This document shows, piece after piece, positions 1 to 12,365 of a stretch of 64,000 nucleotides of DNA (positions within the stretch are counted from its first letter, which is position 1; every line of letters starts with the position of its first letter). Origin of the DNA: Eucalyptus grandis. Lineage: Eukaryota > Streptophyta > Magnoliopsida > Myrtales > Myrtaceae. The notes under the pieces are model-generated. The model did not search any database. It saw only the letters and a program-made list of their open reading frames with translations, and was not told the DNA's origin. Made by a program: the position numbers and the translations under genes. The stretch is taken from NCBI RefSeq assembly GCF_016545825.1, contig NC_052622.1, positions 14,488,120 through 14,552,119 on the forward strand. The letters are read 5' to 3'.

Positions 1-148
1 CTCTAACTAATTGAATGCATCGTAATATAGCCAGATTCAAGTAATTTACCGATGAAATTTGATTAGCCTATGAGCAGCCTGACCTGAAAAATTTCAAATG
101 GTTGCTAGTAAAAGAACCGACCGTAAAGTATTGGGTGAATACAAGAAA

Positions 149-586
149 GTCTCACTAGCCGACATGGAATAGTTTCATTTTACATGCGAGAAGCACTCTT
201 TATTTGCCCTCCATCGTCGCACTTAAATACTGTAACTATCATCCGCTCATTCTAAGCCCTCCCAAAGACGGTACAGATGAGTACTACCGTGAAGTCTGCG
301 AGACAGAGAGACGTCCTGACTTGTGGATCTACTATTGTGCTCCTTGTGAATATGAAGATCGCGTTAGTTGCATATGTCTTGACGTCCCGCCCTGTCTTCC
401 TGAAGCATTGTCTCCTGGGAATGTGGAGTTCTTGAAGGACGTCCCTTTGTCCTGCAAAGGTCTCGTCTTTGATCACATATTTCCTTACATGATTTGCTTG
501 GAGGATGAAAGTGGCAGAAAGTTGACCCTCAGCTGAGGGAAATTTCAGATTCCAAACTAGCTTGGTTACCAGAAGATGGCGACATC
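149..586 (+). pseudogene. DC1 (C1-like Cys/His-rich) protein remnant, copy 1
   Basis: The reading frames show a divergent C1 domain of the plant DC1 class. FHFTCEKHSLFA appears near 173, and in a second frame YCNYHPLILSP and YYCAPCEYEDRVSCIC carry the spaced Cys and His residues typical of the family, which binds zinc and often occurs in stress-related proteins. The gene is broken. An in-frame TAG sits at 170-172, just before FHFTC. A frame change lies between the two Cys/His parts near 205. About two extra bases near 507-512 put the C-terminal part out of frame compared with copy 2. No ATG starts the open stretch. Copy 2 shares the first two lesions. An unusual intron arrangement is possible but less likely. 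Confidence 0.7.
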
Positions 587-3044
587 TAGTCCGCCACCAA
601 ATTCAAGTGAAACTTACCTAAAGAAGGTTACAATGAGCACGAGGCCAACATCTTACCATCAGATCTTCCAGTTTTTTATTTTCATCTGTTAAGTTTTTCA
701 TCCTGCTTCATCTCTTAGATCTCTATGTTTGCGAAAATAATGTTATGAATGTGCCATCTCACTCTTGTCCTTTCCTCGGCATGATATCAACTCATCTTAT
801 AGGTCATTTGGTTTTATGAATTTTCCGTCGAATCATCTTGAAGAATTAACATCTCGTTCATCTATATATGCAAACTTTTCACCAAATTACTTGAATATTT
901 ATCAAAGTATTCATCTTTACACCAAAGTGAACAAAAAGAATCGCATGGTGTTGGTACCTGTAGCATTCATCCGTCGGATATTTGTATGCACAAAGCAGTA
1001 TACATTATTCGTCACTGTCAAACCCCATATCTTCCGTACTTTGGGATCACATTGTGATGGTCATGACAATATACTTCCTATAAATCTTGTCAGGCGAAGC
1101 TTGAGAACCATGTCACACATCAAATCTATGTACTTAAGTTTGTATATCATGGAGTCACAATCTTAAAATCTTTTGAGGAAACCGTTGATTGTCAAACACC
1201 GACGAAATTTGGTTCTCTCTACAGAAGGCAAGTTAAGACCCTGTCACAACGAACGGATGGATCACTCTGACGATGTTGTCTGATGTGAAGTGTATGGATT
1301 GTGCTCAAATGGTGAACTCATATTTGTAACCCAGAAAAGAAACTGGGAGAACTCGTCTTTCACAACGGAGTTAAAAGAGGCTCATTGCATCCATTATTGC
1401 TTATTTGATAAGAGTACCTCAAAAGAATCACAGTAAGCTACTGATGAATCTTCCATCAGTTGAAGCCATAAGTGCATTTAATTATTGTTGTTTATCCCTG
1501 TCGAAGACTCATGGAACACAAATTGCTTGGAGTAGCACCACTTGAATCCACATCAATCAGGACTTAACAAATTTCATTTGTGGCCCAACTAACTGGCCAT
1601 GGGGGGCGCATCTGTGCTTATGGAGTTCGAAGAAGTCCAGATTGATGCAAATGATTAACCTTGGAGCTAAACCTTCATCCTAGCATTGGTCCAATCTCAA
1701 AGCCTCTACACAGAGAGACCTCCTCGGGAAATGGTTGACACTAGAGGAATGGTAGAGACTCAGCCTGTAAAGGCTGAGCCATCCAAAAATTGGAAAATTT
1801 GCTTCGGTCGACGTGGGACTGAGATTCACCAATAGAAAACCTCTTCTCATTCACTGACCGGGCCTCTGGGAATTCTTGTTCTGGTCCAGACATGTGCAAA
1901 TTGCAATATCGTTGAACGGCCCAAGTTCCTTTGCTTTGGAAATCATAGGACATTAAATCTCGTCCCCGGCTGTAACTTAGCTGCTGCTGCTGCTGCTTCT
2001 TCTTCTTTCCTCGCAAATTCGTAAGAATAATGTTTATGGGGCAAATAAAGGAGTGAGAGAGGCAAAACTCACCAAAAAGTTCCTAGACAAAAAATCAGTT
2101 GATAGAAATATTAAAACTTGTGTGGTTTACCGTATTTATACATATGTACGTACGTATGTAGATGTATGTATGTACGGCTAATTTCAATGGGAAAGAAACA
2201 AGTCAATAGCAAATTAATAGCGATCGGATAATCTAATGGACTACCATCTCTTATCATACAAAATAATCTTAACAAGTATATGACAAACTCCTTAATTATG
2301 GGCGTGGACATGGCTTCATTTTAGTCTTAACGTCTCATAAGTCCTATATATATGTGGCGCTATTGATTTATTATGCATATAGAAAAATCATAGGTGAAAT
2401 CATATTGTCCAAAATAATTATATATATAAAAAGACAAATATATCCCAAAATTTGTTGTTTGTTGGAAACGTCGCTAAATTGAAGACATTCAATATGAATA
2501 TTGAATATGTAACGAATGGAATATAATTATCAACTTAAGTAATTGTTTATGGTACAATTTTAGTTATCTTTAAAAGAAAGGAAAAGATTTAAGATCTTTA
2601 AAAAAGGACTGACATCCACTTTTACTCATTAGTTCCCTTGCGCAAGAAAACGCGTACGCCATGAATGTTGGGGGATAAAGATGAAGACATGCGAGACGGT
2701 GCGACCCTGACGACTCCTGGTTTTGCATCGCTGTAAGCGAGCTCTGGTCTCGGACGGTACCACCACCGACGCGACCTCCCGTCCTTAAAAGCTAGTGACA
2801 ATAATTGAACGCGATTTCTAGTAACTTGAATATGGAGACGGGATCCAAAAGTCTCGAAAGCTTGGGATTTGTTTTTGACCTTGGACTGGCGTGTTGGCTG
2901 AATTCACTTTCACGTTGAGGAAGCCCAATGAATTATAAGCTCAAAACAATTTGAACCCATATAATAAGTCATACGAGGAAATAAATTTTTTCGCTATTTT
3001 TTTTATGTGGTAGTTGCAAAGAATGTTAGTTGAGAAGTAGCAAC

Positions 3045-3048
<4 letters not shown>

Positions 3049-3079
<31 letters not shown>
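3049..3079. repeat. (GA)n microsatellite
   Basis: About 15 uninterrupted GA units. The counterpart in copy 2 (11516-11544) is similar in length and has one A interruption. A run of 24 T lies nearby at 3261-3284 and is only 11 T in copy 2. Confidence 0.95.
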
Positions 3080-3080
<1 letters not shown>

Positions 3081-4230
3081 ATAAAATCTAGAATGTAGGA
3101 AAAGTTTTATTTACATCAAACCGGTATCGAAAGTCAATTCATGATTCGATTGAGCTGAAATTTTGTCAACTTGTTCGTGGCGTACTCTTCTCAAATCCGA
3201 ATGCATTGATTTTTGTTTGAAACGCCCTACATGAGGTTTCTCAGGTTGATCAAAACTCGATTTTTTTTTTTTTTTTTTTTTTTTGGGTCAGATTTGTCAT
3301 TGGTTTCTTGTGAAATTTATGTGTATTGTCAAGAATGATATTCTTGAGATCTTTGCTGTTACATATCATTAGTATTTACTAGATAAGAACTTTGTTCACT
3401 TGATTTTGTTGATAGTGAATATTTTGAGTGGACTCCGATCCCGTAGTTTTTATTTTCTCACACCGATGAGGTTTTCCATGTAAAAAATCCCCTTGTATTT
3501 ACATACTTGGTATTTAGTTTGCTATATTATATCAGTTCTTATTAGATTTACACAAATTGAGAGATTATTTTGTTCTATTGCATTAATCCGATGTTGTTCA
3601 GGTTATTATTGTTCTCCTATCTTGGCGATGGCAATGGCACATATGAGATTGCTAGAGCCATCCTAGCCTACAGAGCCTCAGTTTACTAAATTTCATTTTT
3701 TTTATTTTTTTGTCTAGCTCCATTTATGATAATGTGAGTTAGGTAAGTTGGCAACTTCAACCTGTGTTTAATTTAAAGAGTGGAAGGTGATAAATTATTG
3801 AATCCTCCTCACTTTAGATCTTAGTTCAAGATTGAGAAGTAAAATCGTATACCCTATCGGATAAGTTATTTCGTAGGTCAAGATGTTTGGGGAACTCGTA
3901 GAGTTGGTCATATCTTCATAAGAGGAAGATCTTTTATACCGCACGGTGCTTCTCTTTGTATCTCGGTAGGCTTCAATCTTTAGTTAGAATTTCATCTTTA
4001 CGAGTCAACAGTTAAGATCTAAAGAGGTACCTAGAAGAGCACCTACAGGGTAGGGGATCTGCCATCGTCCACGCCCAATTAAGGGCGTCGGTTTTGTTAT
4101 TGCCTATACAAGGTACGTTTGATGGAGAAGCGAGGGTTTTTATTTTTTAAGGTAAATTAAATACTGAGAGTTTTGCGCCTTGCACCTTTAATTTAAGGCA
4201 ACGAGATTTGGACCATTCATATCAATGAAA

Positions 4231-4562
4231 TATTAAAATCGTGAGAGCTGAATACCCAAAGCGGACAGTGTTATATAATGGTAACCCTTGGGTCCCTATA
4301 GGTAATATCAGAGCTAACTCTCGACAGCATGTGAGGCCATAGCGATGGCATTGTGCCTTAAGGGGTGGAGAATGTGACGACCCAGACCCGAGAAGTATGC
4401 GGGCGAGGCTAAGCGCATGTCTCCTGTCCCACATTACCTAAGGGAGAGTTTTAGGCTAGTTGATAAGACTTACGTTCTCTATTTTGTGTAAGTGTTTTAA
4501 AGCCGTGAGGGCTGAAGGCCCACAACGAACAATATTACATAGTGGTAGCCCCTAGATCCTTA
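4231..4562 (+). repeat. Internally repeated block with a TGTGACGACCC motif
   Basis: A segment of about 60 bp at 4231-4290 (gtgagagctgaatacc...) recurs with divergence at 4503-4562 (gtgagggctgaaggcc...), 272 bp downstream. Between them is the motif tgtgacgacccagaccc, then a cctgtcccacatta motif. Sequences of this kind are common in dispersed plant repeats; the family was not identified. The block lies in the part absent from copy 2. Confidence 0.5.
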
Positions 4563-5613
4563 CAACCACTATATATTGTCCGCTTTGGTCCTTAGATGTG
4601 CTGCATGTGCAAAGGCACTGTGATGCACGTTCGTGCTGTTTCTTAAACACATGTTTTAGAGCTGCAAGAGCATATGGCTGGAATCCAGCAAAAGAATGTC
4701 GTTTGTCTCTTTGAGCCTTCTTCTTCCTCCATTTGTTGCATACTCTAAGAGCGGATCATAATTAACCGAATTAAATAATTTCATTGATTATGCAGCGTGA
4801 CATCCTCATCGAAGCACCAAATTAATTAAGACTCCAAATGTGAAATTAGTAAGTCATATAGATGATCAAATATGCAGCCTTTGGGAAGTATTTTAGCAGA
4901 GGCATCTGGGAGACGGTCCAAGGAGAATGAAAATGCAGACACAGCAAACACGGTCGAGGACTTGTTCGTCCAACTTTAGATGTCGCAAGTTTGCCTATCA
5001 CTGAGGTCTCCTCAGGACCGAGTTCTCTGCTATGGATAGTTGCGGAATGCGAAATATACGTTCCTGTTGTATCCGATACAGATGTCACATTACTTTCAAC
5101 TTTACACGTTACTTTCAACTTCCCCAAAACCACTCTTGTATCCGATAGAGACGTGGGTTTATTATGTTTAGACAGAGATAGGACTTTAAACATTCTCATC
5201 TTCTTCAAGTGCTTTAACAATTTCTAGAATTCATCGGCATGAGCACGATAACAAGAATGCGGAATATAGTTTTGTATGATTGTATAAATTGAAGGCAAAT
5301 TAACAATAGTACTATCGGTTCTACAAGATTTTAGTAATATAATCCTTGGGGCTATTTATTGGTACAGCACTGATGATATATTGGCCTTGAAATGAATTTC
5401 ACCATAGATTCCTCTCTTGCAAGGATTTTGATTCAATTTACTGATTTTAGGGCACAACAGCTCATTTTCACAAATACTAAAGCTGATTCCTAGACAGAGC
5501 CAATTTGTCAAATTTAGAATCCTTCCTACGCAAATAATGTGAAAGCTATAAACCACACTCTCTGCATAATTTCCTCTGATGGAACCTTCTGTTGGTCCTC
5601 AGACATCAAGATT

Positions 5614-5643
5614 TTGACTTGACTTTATGTTAATTGGTTGACT
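5614..5643 (+). promoter_or_regulatory. Cluster of three W-boxes upstream of kinase copy 1
   Basis: TTGACT occurs at 5614, 5619 and 5638, about 335-365 bp before the kinase ATG. TTGAC(C/T) is the core bound by WRKY factors, and clusters are typical of defence-inducible promoters. The same cluster lies at 14878-14907 before copy 2. Function is inferred. Confidence 0.45.
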
Positions 5644-5977
5644 TTTACATTTCAATGACAGATGACCCCCCAACAGATCTTCTCGATCAGGTAACCCATC
5701 CCTCCTTTGAGCCGCCACCAATGTCCATCAAACGAAGGAACCTCCTCTGAAATACTCAGCGTTTCCCACCCAACTGCTAGAATTCAAGCCGCCCCCCAAT
5801 AGAAACAGTCAGTTATTGTCGCTTTCAACGCAGCCTTGTTGGACTGGCAACTCCCCAAAGACCGCTGGCTAATGAGAAGTCGAGATTTAACCATTCAGAG
5901 AAAGACTTAAGAGTTTGTTAACTCAACCATATCAAAATCGTTGTTGCAAAAGGGAGAGCAACGGAGGAAACTTAGAT

Positions 5978-8274
5978 ATGTTTCCTCATATTTTGCTTCT
6001 TTTCTCTGTTTCATTAGGCTCCTCTTTGTCCATGAACACAGACACCATCTTGCCCGGCGAGTTTCTCTCCAGAAACCGGACATTAATCTCTCAAGGAGGA
6101 ACATTTGAGATGGGCTTCTTTTCACCAGGTAACACTGGTAACTACTATGTTGGCATTTGGTACAAAGGATTACCTCAAAAGAATCTAGTTTGGGTCGCAA
6201 ATAGGAACCATCCAGTGTCCGACCCATTCTCCTCAAAGTTGGAGCTCCTCTGGGACGGTAATTTAGTCATACTCGCTTCATCCAAGCGTCAAATCTGGTC
6301 GACCCGTTTGACATTGCTCATGCCTAATTCGACTTCAGGAGTGCTCCTTGACAATGGAAACTTCATTTTAAGGAAGACATCCGATGTGTCTAGTGTAGCT
6401 TGGCAGAGTTTTGATCATCCCACTGATACGTGGTTGCCAGGTGCCAAGTTTAAATTCAACACTTCCGAAAAGACAGTTCTGGTGGCGTGGAGAAATTTAA
6501 ACGATCCAACTTCCGGAATATTCTCTACATCCATGGGAGCAAAAGGAGCTCTTTCGCTATTTAACAGGTCGGAAGCCTACTGGATTGGACGCGACTGGAC
6601 TGGGGACGATTACAGGCGTCGGTCTTCAGTGACAGCAGAAAACGTGATAAACTACACCATTGTTTCGAATGAGAATGAGACTTTCTCCAAATATTCCGCA
6701 ATTGCTCCTTATAATCTTTCTAGGATTGTGCTTGAACCGACAGGGCTGCTCAAGCAGTTAGTATGGGCAAAGAATATCCAGGAATGGAAAGTGCTTTGGG
6801 CAAACCCAGCACAAAAGTGTGAGATTTACCCCTTTTGTGGTGCTGCTTCTAACTGCAATCAGAGTGATGCACCGCTTTGTGATTGTGCTCTTGGATCCTC
6901 AGATGATCTGAAGCCGGAAGATCATCTGGGCCAATGCAATAGGAGAAACGCGTCGAAATGTAGTGGAGACAGGAAAGATATTTTTTTCCTCATGACTCGT
7001 ACACAATTGCCAAATAATTATGATTCGCTTGTGGTGGAAAACATTGATGCATGCAGGTTATTGTGCTTGAGCAACTGTTCGTGCAGTGCATTCGCTTACA
7101 CTGCTAACTGTCGGATATGGACGGATGAGAGATTTTTAGTTCAACGTTCAGCCAATGATGGAGTATTTAAAGATTTCTATGTCCGGATCGCGGTGTTGGA
7201 TTGGAAGGAGGAGATTAAGAAAAAGGGAAACCCAGTTTGAAATTCATAGCAGCAGTTGTTGTGTCCTTAGCTTTTCTCGTGCTCCTTAGTGTGTCGCTGG
7301 TTACTATTTGGACAAGACCGTCTGCTACTGCAGTGGACGATCATTTGCTGCATTTTGAATATCGAGTTCTGAAGAAGGCAACAAAGAACTTCTCTGAGAA
7401 AATTGGGGAAGGCGGGTTTAGTTCTGTTTTCCGGGGAGCACTGCCAGACTCAACTCCTATAGCAGTGAAGAAACTTGCAAACCAAAACACGAGTAACAAA
7501 CAGTTCCTTGCCGAAGTTAGAACTATTGGAATGATACAGCACGTCAATGTGGTTCGACTTCGCGGTTTTTGTGCAGACAAGTCGAAGAGGTTCCTAGTTT
7601 ATGAGTACCTTAAAAATGGTTCGCTTGCAGCTCATTTGTTTCAGAAAGGTTCCAACGCCCTTGATTGGAAAACCAGATACGGCATTGCCATCGGGATTGC
7701 TAAAGGATTGGGGTACCTCCACGAGAGGTGTCGAGATCGCATTATACACTGCGACATCAAGCCTGAGAATATACTGTTGAATTCAGAACTCGCGCCACAG
7801 ATTGCTGATTTTGGCCTCGCAAAGCTCCTGGGACGGGATGTCAGCTGCGTAATTACCACCATGAGGGGAACCAGAGGGTACCTCGCGCCAGAATGGATTT
7901 CAGGAGGAGCCATCACGTCAAAAGTCGATGTTTTCAGCTATGGAAAGCTGCTCTTTGAGATCATATCAGGAAAGAGAAACATTGAGGAGCTGAATAGTGA
8001 TATGCGCGATTATCTACCGCTTCAGGTAGCTAAGTCAATAGCCAAAGGAGAAGAAGTCTTGCCACTTGTGGACCGCCGATTGGAAGGACTCGTGGAGATG
8101 GAAGAATTGTGCAGAGCATGCAAAGTGGCTTGTTGGTGCATTCAAGACAGCGAGAAAGATAGACCGACCATGTCTCAGGTAGTTCATATTTTGGAGGGGG
8201 TTATGGCAGTAGAAAAGCCTCCAATCCCAAGAATTTTCTTGCAACTTGTAGTAAGTGATGAGAGTGAAGCATAA
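5978..8274 (+). pseudogene. G-type lectin S-receptor-like Ser/Thr kinase, copy 1 (one frameshift)
   Basis: Intronless gene. The ATG at 5978 is chosen because it opens a signal peptide (about 18 aa, MFPHILLLFSVSLG). Domains in order: mannose-binding B-lectin (about 19-145), S-locus glycoprotein domain (about 195-310), PAN/apple domain rich in Cys (about 328-405), one membrane span (about 422-444), kinase (about 474-745). Kinase motifs seen are GEGGFSSV, the ATP-binding Lys in AVKK, HCDIKPEN, DFG and APE. HCD instead of HRD makes it a non-RD kinase, as in many immune receptors. A run of three G at 7225-7227, four in copy 2, shifts the frame just before the membrane span. The first frame stops at 7240 after 420 aa, and the kinase half lies in another frame to 8274. 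Without the lesion the gene would encode about 765 aa, a normal length. The lesion could be an assembly error. Confidence 0.93.
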
Positions 8275-9172
8275 AACAAAGCGCTATGCCCTTTCTGTGA
8301 TAATTCATGGGCATCATGTAGCCCCCAATTCATCCTCCTTTGACTTTCCACAGTTACAAGCTGTGTACCTCCATGGCCAATAAATTACGGTAACCATTGT
8401 GGCCACTGAAATATAAAGACAAAACAGTTAATGTCGCTGATGGACTCACTGGTCTAGGATCTGTATCATGCTTTCCAGAATTGCAGCTCCAAACCATTTA
8501 ATACCATATTTCTCCATCCTCTTGCAGCAGAAGATCCAGTGAAGGAGTTGGTCATCTATTCAGCTTATGTGTATGCTCCAAATGAAATTAGATGAACTGT
8601 TTAAACAAACAATGCAAAATCTTTGCCCTCTTGTTTAAACATTATTTATATGAGCCATCCCTCCCATTAGAAACGGTTGACACTTGAAAGTGGGTAGAGG
8701 CTCCGGTCATAGAGGCAAGAGTCATCCAAAAAGAGGTATTCTTTAATAAAAGGCGAAAAAATAGTTCACTCTGTGCTCACTCTGTGCACACCACGTAGCT
8801 GCGTTATCAAACAACTATTAAATAACCAAGTCCATAAGATTATCTCCATTTCTTGCTTCAACCGTCGTGGGACTCAAAACTCACCTTTGTGGAAAACCAC
8901 TTCTTATTCGTAGGTTGGCTACATTGTACTGCAAAAGCTTTGGCCTCTGTTCCTGGTCCAGATGCTTGTGTGAGTCTGCTAGAGACACGCAGCCATTTGG
9001 GCTGCCCTGGTACCAAGGATCGCTGTCCATGTTTGAAACATTTAGAGCACAAAACTTTCAGCGTCATATTCTCTTTATAATATTCCATTTTAATACATGT
9101 AACTAGATACAAAAAAAATTCAACTATAGAATCGCAAGATACTCAACTACAGCACCTTGACTTAATTAACTG
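8275..9172. other. Spacer downstream of kinase copy 1
   Basis: No gene seen. The first 100 bp matches the region after kinase copy 2. From about 8668 to 9010 there is a diverged copy of the block found at 1730-2030, 10910-11200 and 17930-18130, which suggests an older round of duplication. The overlapping short ORFs on both strands at 8853-9112 look like chance. Confidence 0.5.
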
Positions 9173-9320
9173 CTCTAACTAATTGAATGCATCGTAATAT
9201 AGCCAGATTCAAGTAATTTACCGATGAAATTTGATTAGCCTATGAGCAGCCTGACCTGAAAAATTTCAAATGGTTGCTAGTAAAAGAACCGACCGTAAAG
9301 TATTGGGTGAATACAAGAAA

Positions 9321-9762
9321 GTCTCACTAGCCGACATGGAATAGTTTCATTTTACATGCGAGAAGCACTCTTTATTTGCCCTCCAGCGTCGCACTTAAAT
9401 ACCGTAACTATCATCCGCTCATTCTAAGCCCTCCTCCCAAAGACGGTACAGATGAGTACTACCGTGGAGTCTGCGAGACAGAGAGACGTCCTGACTTGTG
9501 GATCTACTATTGTGCTCCTTGTGAATATGAAGATCACGTTAGTTGCATATGTCCTGACGTCCCGCCTTGTCTTCCTGAAGCATTGTCTCCTGGGAATGTG
9601 GAGTTCTTGAAGGACGTCCCTTTGTCCTGCGAAGGTCTCGTCTTTGATCACATATTTCTTTACATGGTTTGCTTGGAGGATAAGTGGCAGAAACTCGACC
9701 CTCAGCTGAGGGCAATTTCAGATTCCAAACTAGCTTGGTTACCGGAAGACGGCGACATCTAG
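9321..9762 (+). pseudogene. DC1 (C1-like Cys/His-rich) protein remnant, copy 2
   Basis: Counterpart of 149-586. It has the same in-frame TAG before FHFTCEKH and the same frame change before the CNYHPLIL-like part (here CRNYHPLIL). YYCAPCEYEDHVSCIC keeps a His that is Arg in copy 1, so it is closer to a proper DC1 motif. The C-terminal end stays open to 9762, ending AWLPEDGDI. Shared lesions mean the gene was probably dead before the duplication. Confidence 0.7.
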
Positions 9763-12365
9763 TCCGCCACCAAATTCAAGTGAAACTTACCTAAAGAAGG
9801 TTACAATGAGCACGAGGCCAACATCTTACCATCAGATCTTCCAGTTTTTTATTTTCATCTGTTAAGTTTTTCATCCTGCTTCATCTCTTAGATCTCTATG
9901 TTTGCGAAAATAATGTTATGAATGTGCCATCTCACTCTTGTCCTTTCCTCGGCATGATATCAACTCATCTTATAGGTCATTTGGTTTTATGAATTTTCCG
10001 TCGAATCATCTTGAAGAATTAACATCTCATTCATCTATATATGCAGACTTTTCACCAAATTACTTGAATATTTAGCAAAGTATTCATCTTTACACCAAAG
10101 TGAACAAAAAGAATCGCATGGTGTTGCTACCTGTAGCATTCATCCGTCGGATATTTGTATGCACAAAGCAGTATGCGTTATTCGTCACTGTCAAACCCCA
10201 TATCTTCCGTACTTTGGGATCCCATTGTGATGGTCATGACAATATACTTCCTATAAATCTTGTCAGGCGAAGCTTGAGAACCATGTCACACATCAAATCT
10301 ATGTACTTATGTTTGTATATCAGGGAGTCACAATCTTAAAATCTTTTGAGGAAATCGTCGATTGTCAAACACCGACGAAATTTGGTTCTCTCTACAGAAG
10401 GCAAGTTAAGACCCTGTCCCAACGAATGGATGGATCACTCTGACGATGTTGTCTGATGTCTGATGTGAAGTGTATGGATTGTGCTCAAATGGTGAACTCA
10501 TATTTGTAACCCAGAAAAGAAACTGGGTGAACTCGTCTTTCACAACGGAGTTAAAAGAGGCTCATTGCATCCATTATTGCTTATTTGATAAGAGTACCTC
10601 AAAAGAATCACAGTAAGCTACTGATGAATCTTCCATCAGTTGAAGCCATAATTGCATTTAATTATTGTTGTTTATCCCTGTCGAAGACTCATGGAACACA
10701 AATTGCTTTGAGTAGCACCACTTGAATCCACATCAATCAGGACTTAACAAATTTCATTTGTGGCCCAACTAACTGGCCATGGGGGGCGCATCTGTGCTTA
10801 TGGAGTTCGAAGAAGTCCAGATTGATGCAAATGATTAACCTTGGAGCTAAACCTTCATCCTAGCATTGGTCCAATCTCAAAGCCTCTACACAGAGAGACC
10901 TCCTCGGGAAATGGTTGACACTAGAGGAATGGTAGAGACTCAGCCTGTAAAGGCTGAGCCATCCAAAAATTGGAAAATTTGCTTCGGTCGAGGTGGGACT
11001 GAGATTCACCAATAGAAAAACCTCTTCTCATTCACTGACCGGGCCTCTGGGAATTCTTGTTCTGGTCCAGACATGTGCAAATTGCAATATCGTTGAACGG
11101 CCCAAGTTCCTTTGCTTTGGAAATCATAGGACATTAAATCTCGTCCCAGGCTGTAACTTAGCTGCTGCTGCTGCTTCTTCTTCTTTCCCCGCAAATTCGT
11201 AAGAATAATGTTTATGGGGCAAATAAAGGAGTGAGAGAGGCAAAACTCACCAAAAAGTTCCTAGACAAAAAATCAGTTGATAGAAATATTAAAACTTGTG
11301 TGGTTTACCGTATTTATACATATGTACGTACGTATGTAGATGTATGTATGTACGGCTAATTTCAATGGGAAAGAAACAAGTCAATAGGAAGCCTAATGAA
11401 TTATAAGCCCAAAACGATTTGAACCCATATAATAAGTCATATGAGGAAATAAATTTTTTTGCTATTTTTTTATGTGGTAGTTGCAAAGAATGTTAGTTGA
11501 GAAGTAGCAACAAAAGAGAGAGAGAGAGAGAGAGAAAGAGAGAGCATAAAATCTAGAATGTAGGAAAAAGTTTTATTTACATCAAACTGGTATCGAAGGT
11601 CAATTCATGGTTCGATTGAGCTGAAATTTTGTCAACTTGTTCGTGGCGCATTCTTCTCAAATCCGAATGCATTGATTTTTGTTTGAAACGCCCTACATGA
11701 GGTTTCTCATAGGTTGATCAAAACTCGATTTTTTTTTTTGGGTCAGATTTGTCATTGGTTTCTTGTGAAATTTATGTGTATTGCCAAGAATGATATTCTT
11801 GAGATCTTTGCTATTACATATCGCTAGTATTTACTAGAGAAGAACTTTGTTCACTTGATTTTGTTGATAGTGAATATTTTGAGTGGACTCCGATCCCGTG
11901 GTTTTTTTATTTTCTCACACCGAGGAGATTTTCCACGTAAAAAACTCCCTTGTGTTTACATACTTGGTATTTAGTTTGCTATATTATATTGGTTCTTATT
12001 AGATTTACACAAAATGGGAGATTATTTTGTTTTATTGCATTAATCCGATGTTGTTCAGGTTATTATTGTTCTCCTATCTTGGCGATGGCAATGGCACATA
12101 TGAGATTGCTAGAGCTGTCCTAGCTTACAGAGCCTCAATTTACTAAATTTCATTTCTTTTTTGTCTAGCTCCATTTATGATAATGCGAGTTAGGTAAGTT
12201 GGCAACTTCAACTTGTGTTTAATTTAGAGAGTGGAAGGTGATAAATTATTGAATCCTCCTCACTTCAGATCTTAGTTCGAGAATGAGAAGTAAAATCATA
12301 TACCTTATTGGATAAGTTATTTCGAGGGTCAAGATGTTTGGGGAACTCGTAGGGTTGGTCATATT

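Larger units (their letters stand above)
587..5600. other. Spacer between DC1 remnant and receptor kinase, copy 1
   Basis: No gene is supported here. Open stretches at 765-1166, 1741-2016 (minus) and 4846-5220 either carry stops in copy 2 or have no recognisable content. The spacer holds a (GA)n run, a T run, a repeated motif at 4231 and 4503, and a block at 2900-3635 that is absent from the partial third copy. Confidence 0.6.
1..8380. repeat. Tandem duplication unit, copy 1
   Basis: The first bases of the window reappear at 9173 and stay aligned for kilobases. The offset is 9172 at the DC1 remnant and 9264 at the kinase gene. The unit holds a DC1 remnant, a long spacer and a receptor kinase. 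The left edge may lie outside the window. Relative to copy 2 this copy retains about 710 bp (2210-2920) and about 840 bp (3911-4748). Confidence 0.95.

Noticed and set aside
765..1166. 133-codon open frame in the spacer of copy 1
   Set aside because: The equivalent frame in copy 2 has a stop (tatttag near 10073), there is no recognisable domain, and changes do not favour codon third positions.
1741..2016. Minus-strand frame with a Gln run, present in both unit copies
   Set aside because: The Gln run is a CTG microsatellite that differs in length between copies, and the rest is unrecognised non-coding text.
4846..5227. Overlapping open frames on both strands
   Set aside because: Both are open only in part in copy 2 (14104-14370), with no domain. 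Conservation is explained by the recent duplication.
8853..9112. Three overlapping short ORFs
   Set aside because: They lie in a diverged non-coding copy of the 1730-2030 block and have no recognisable product.
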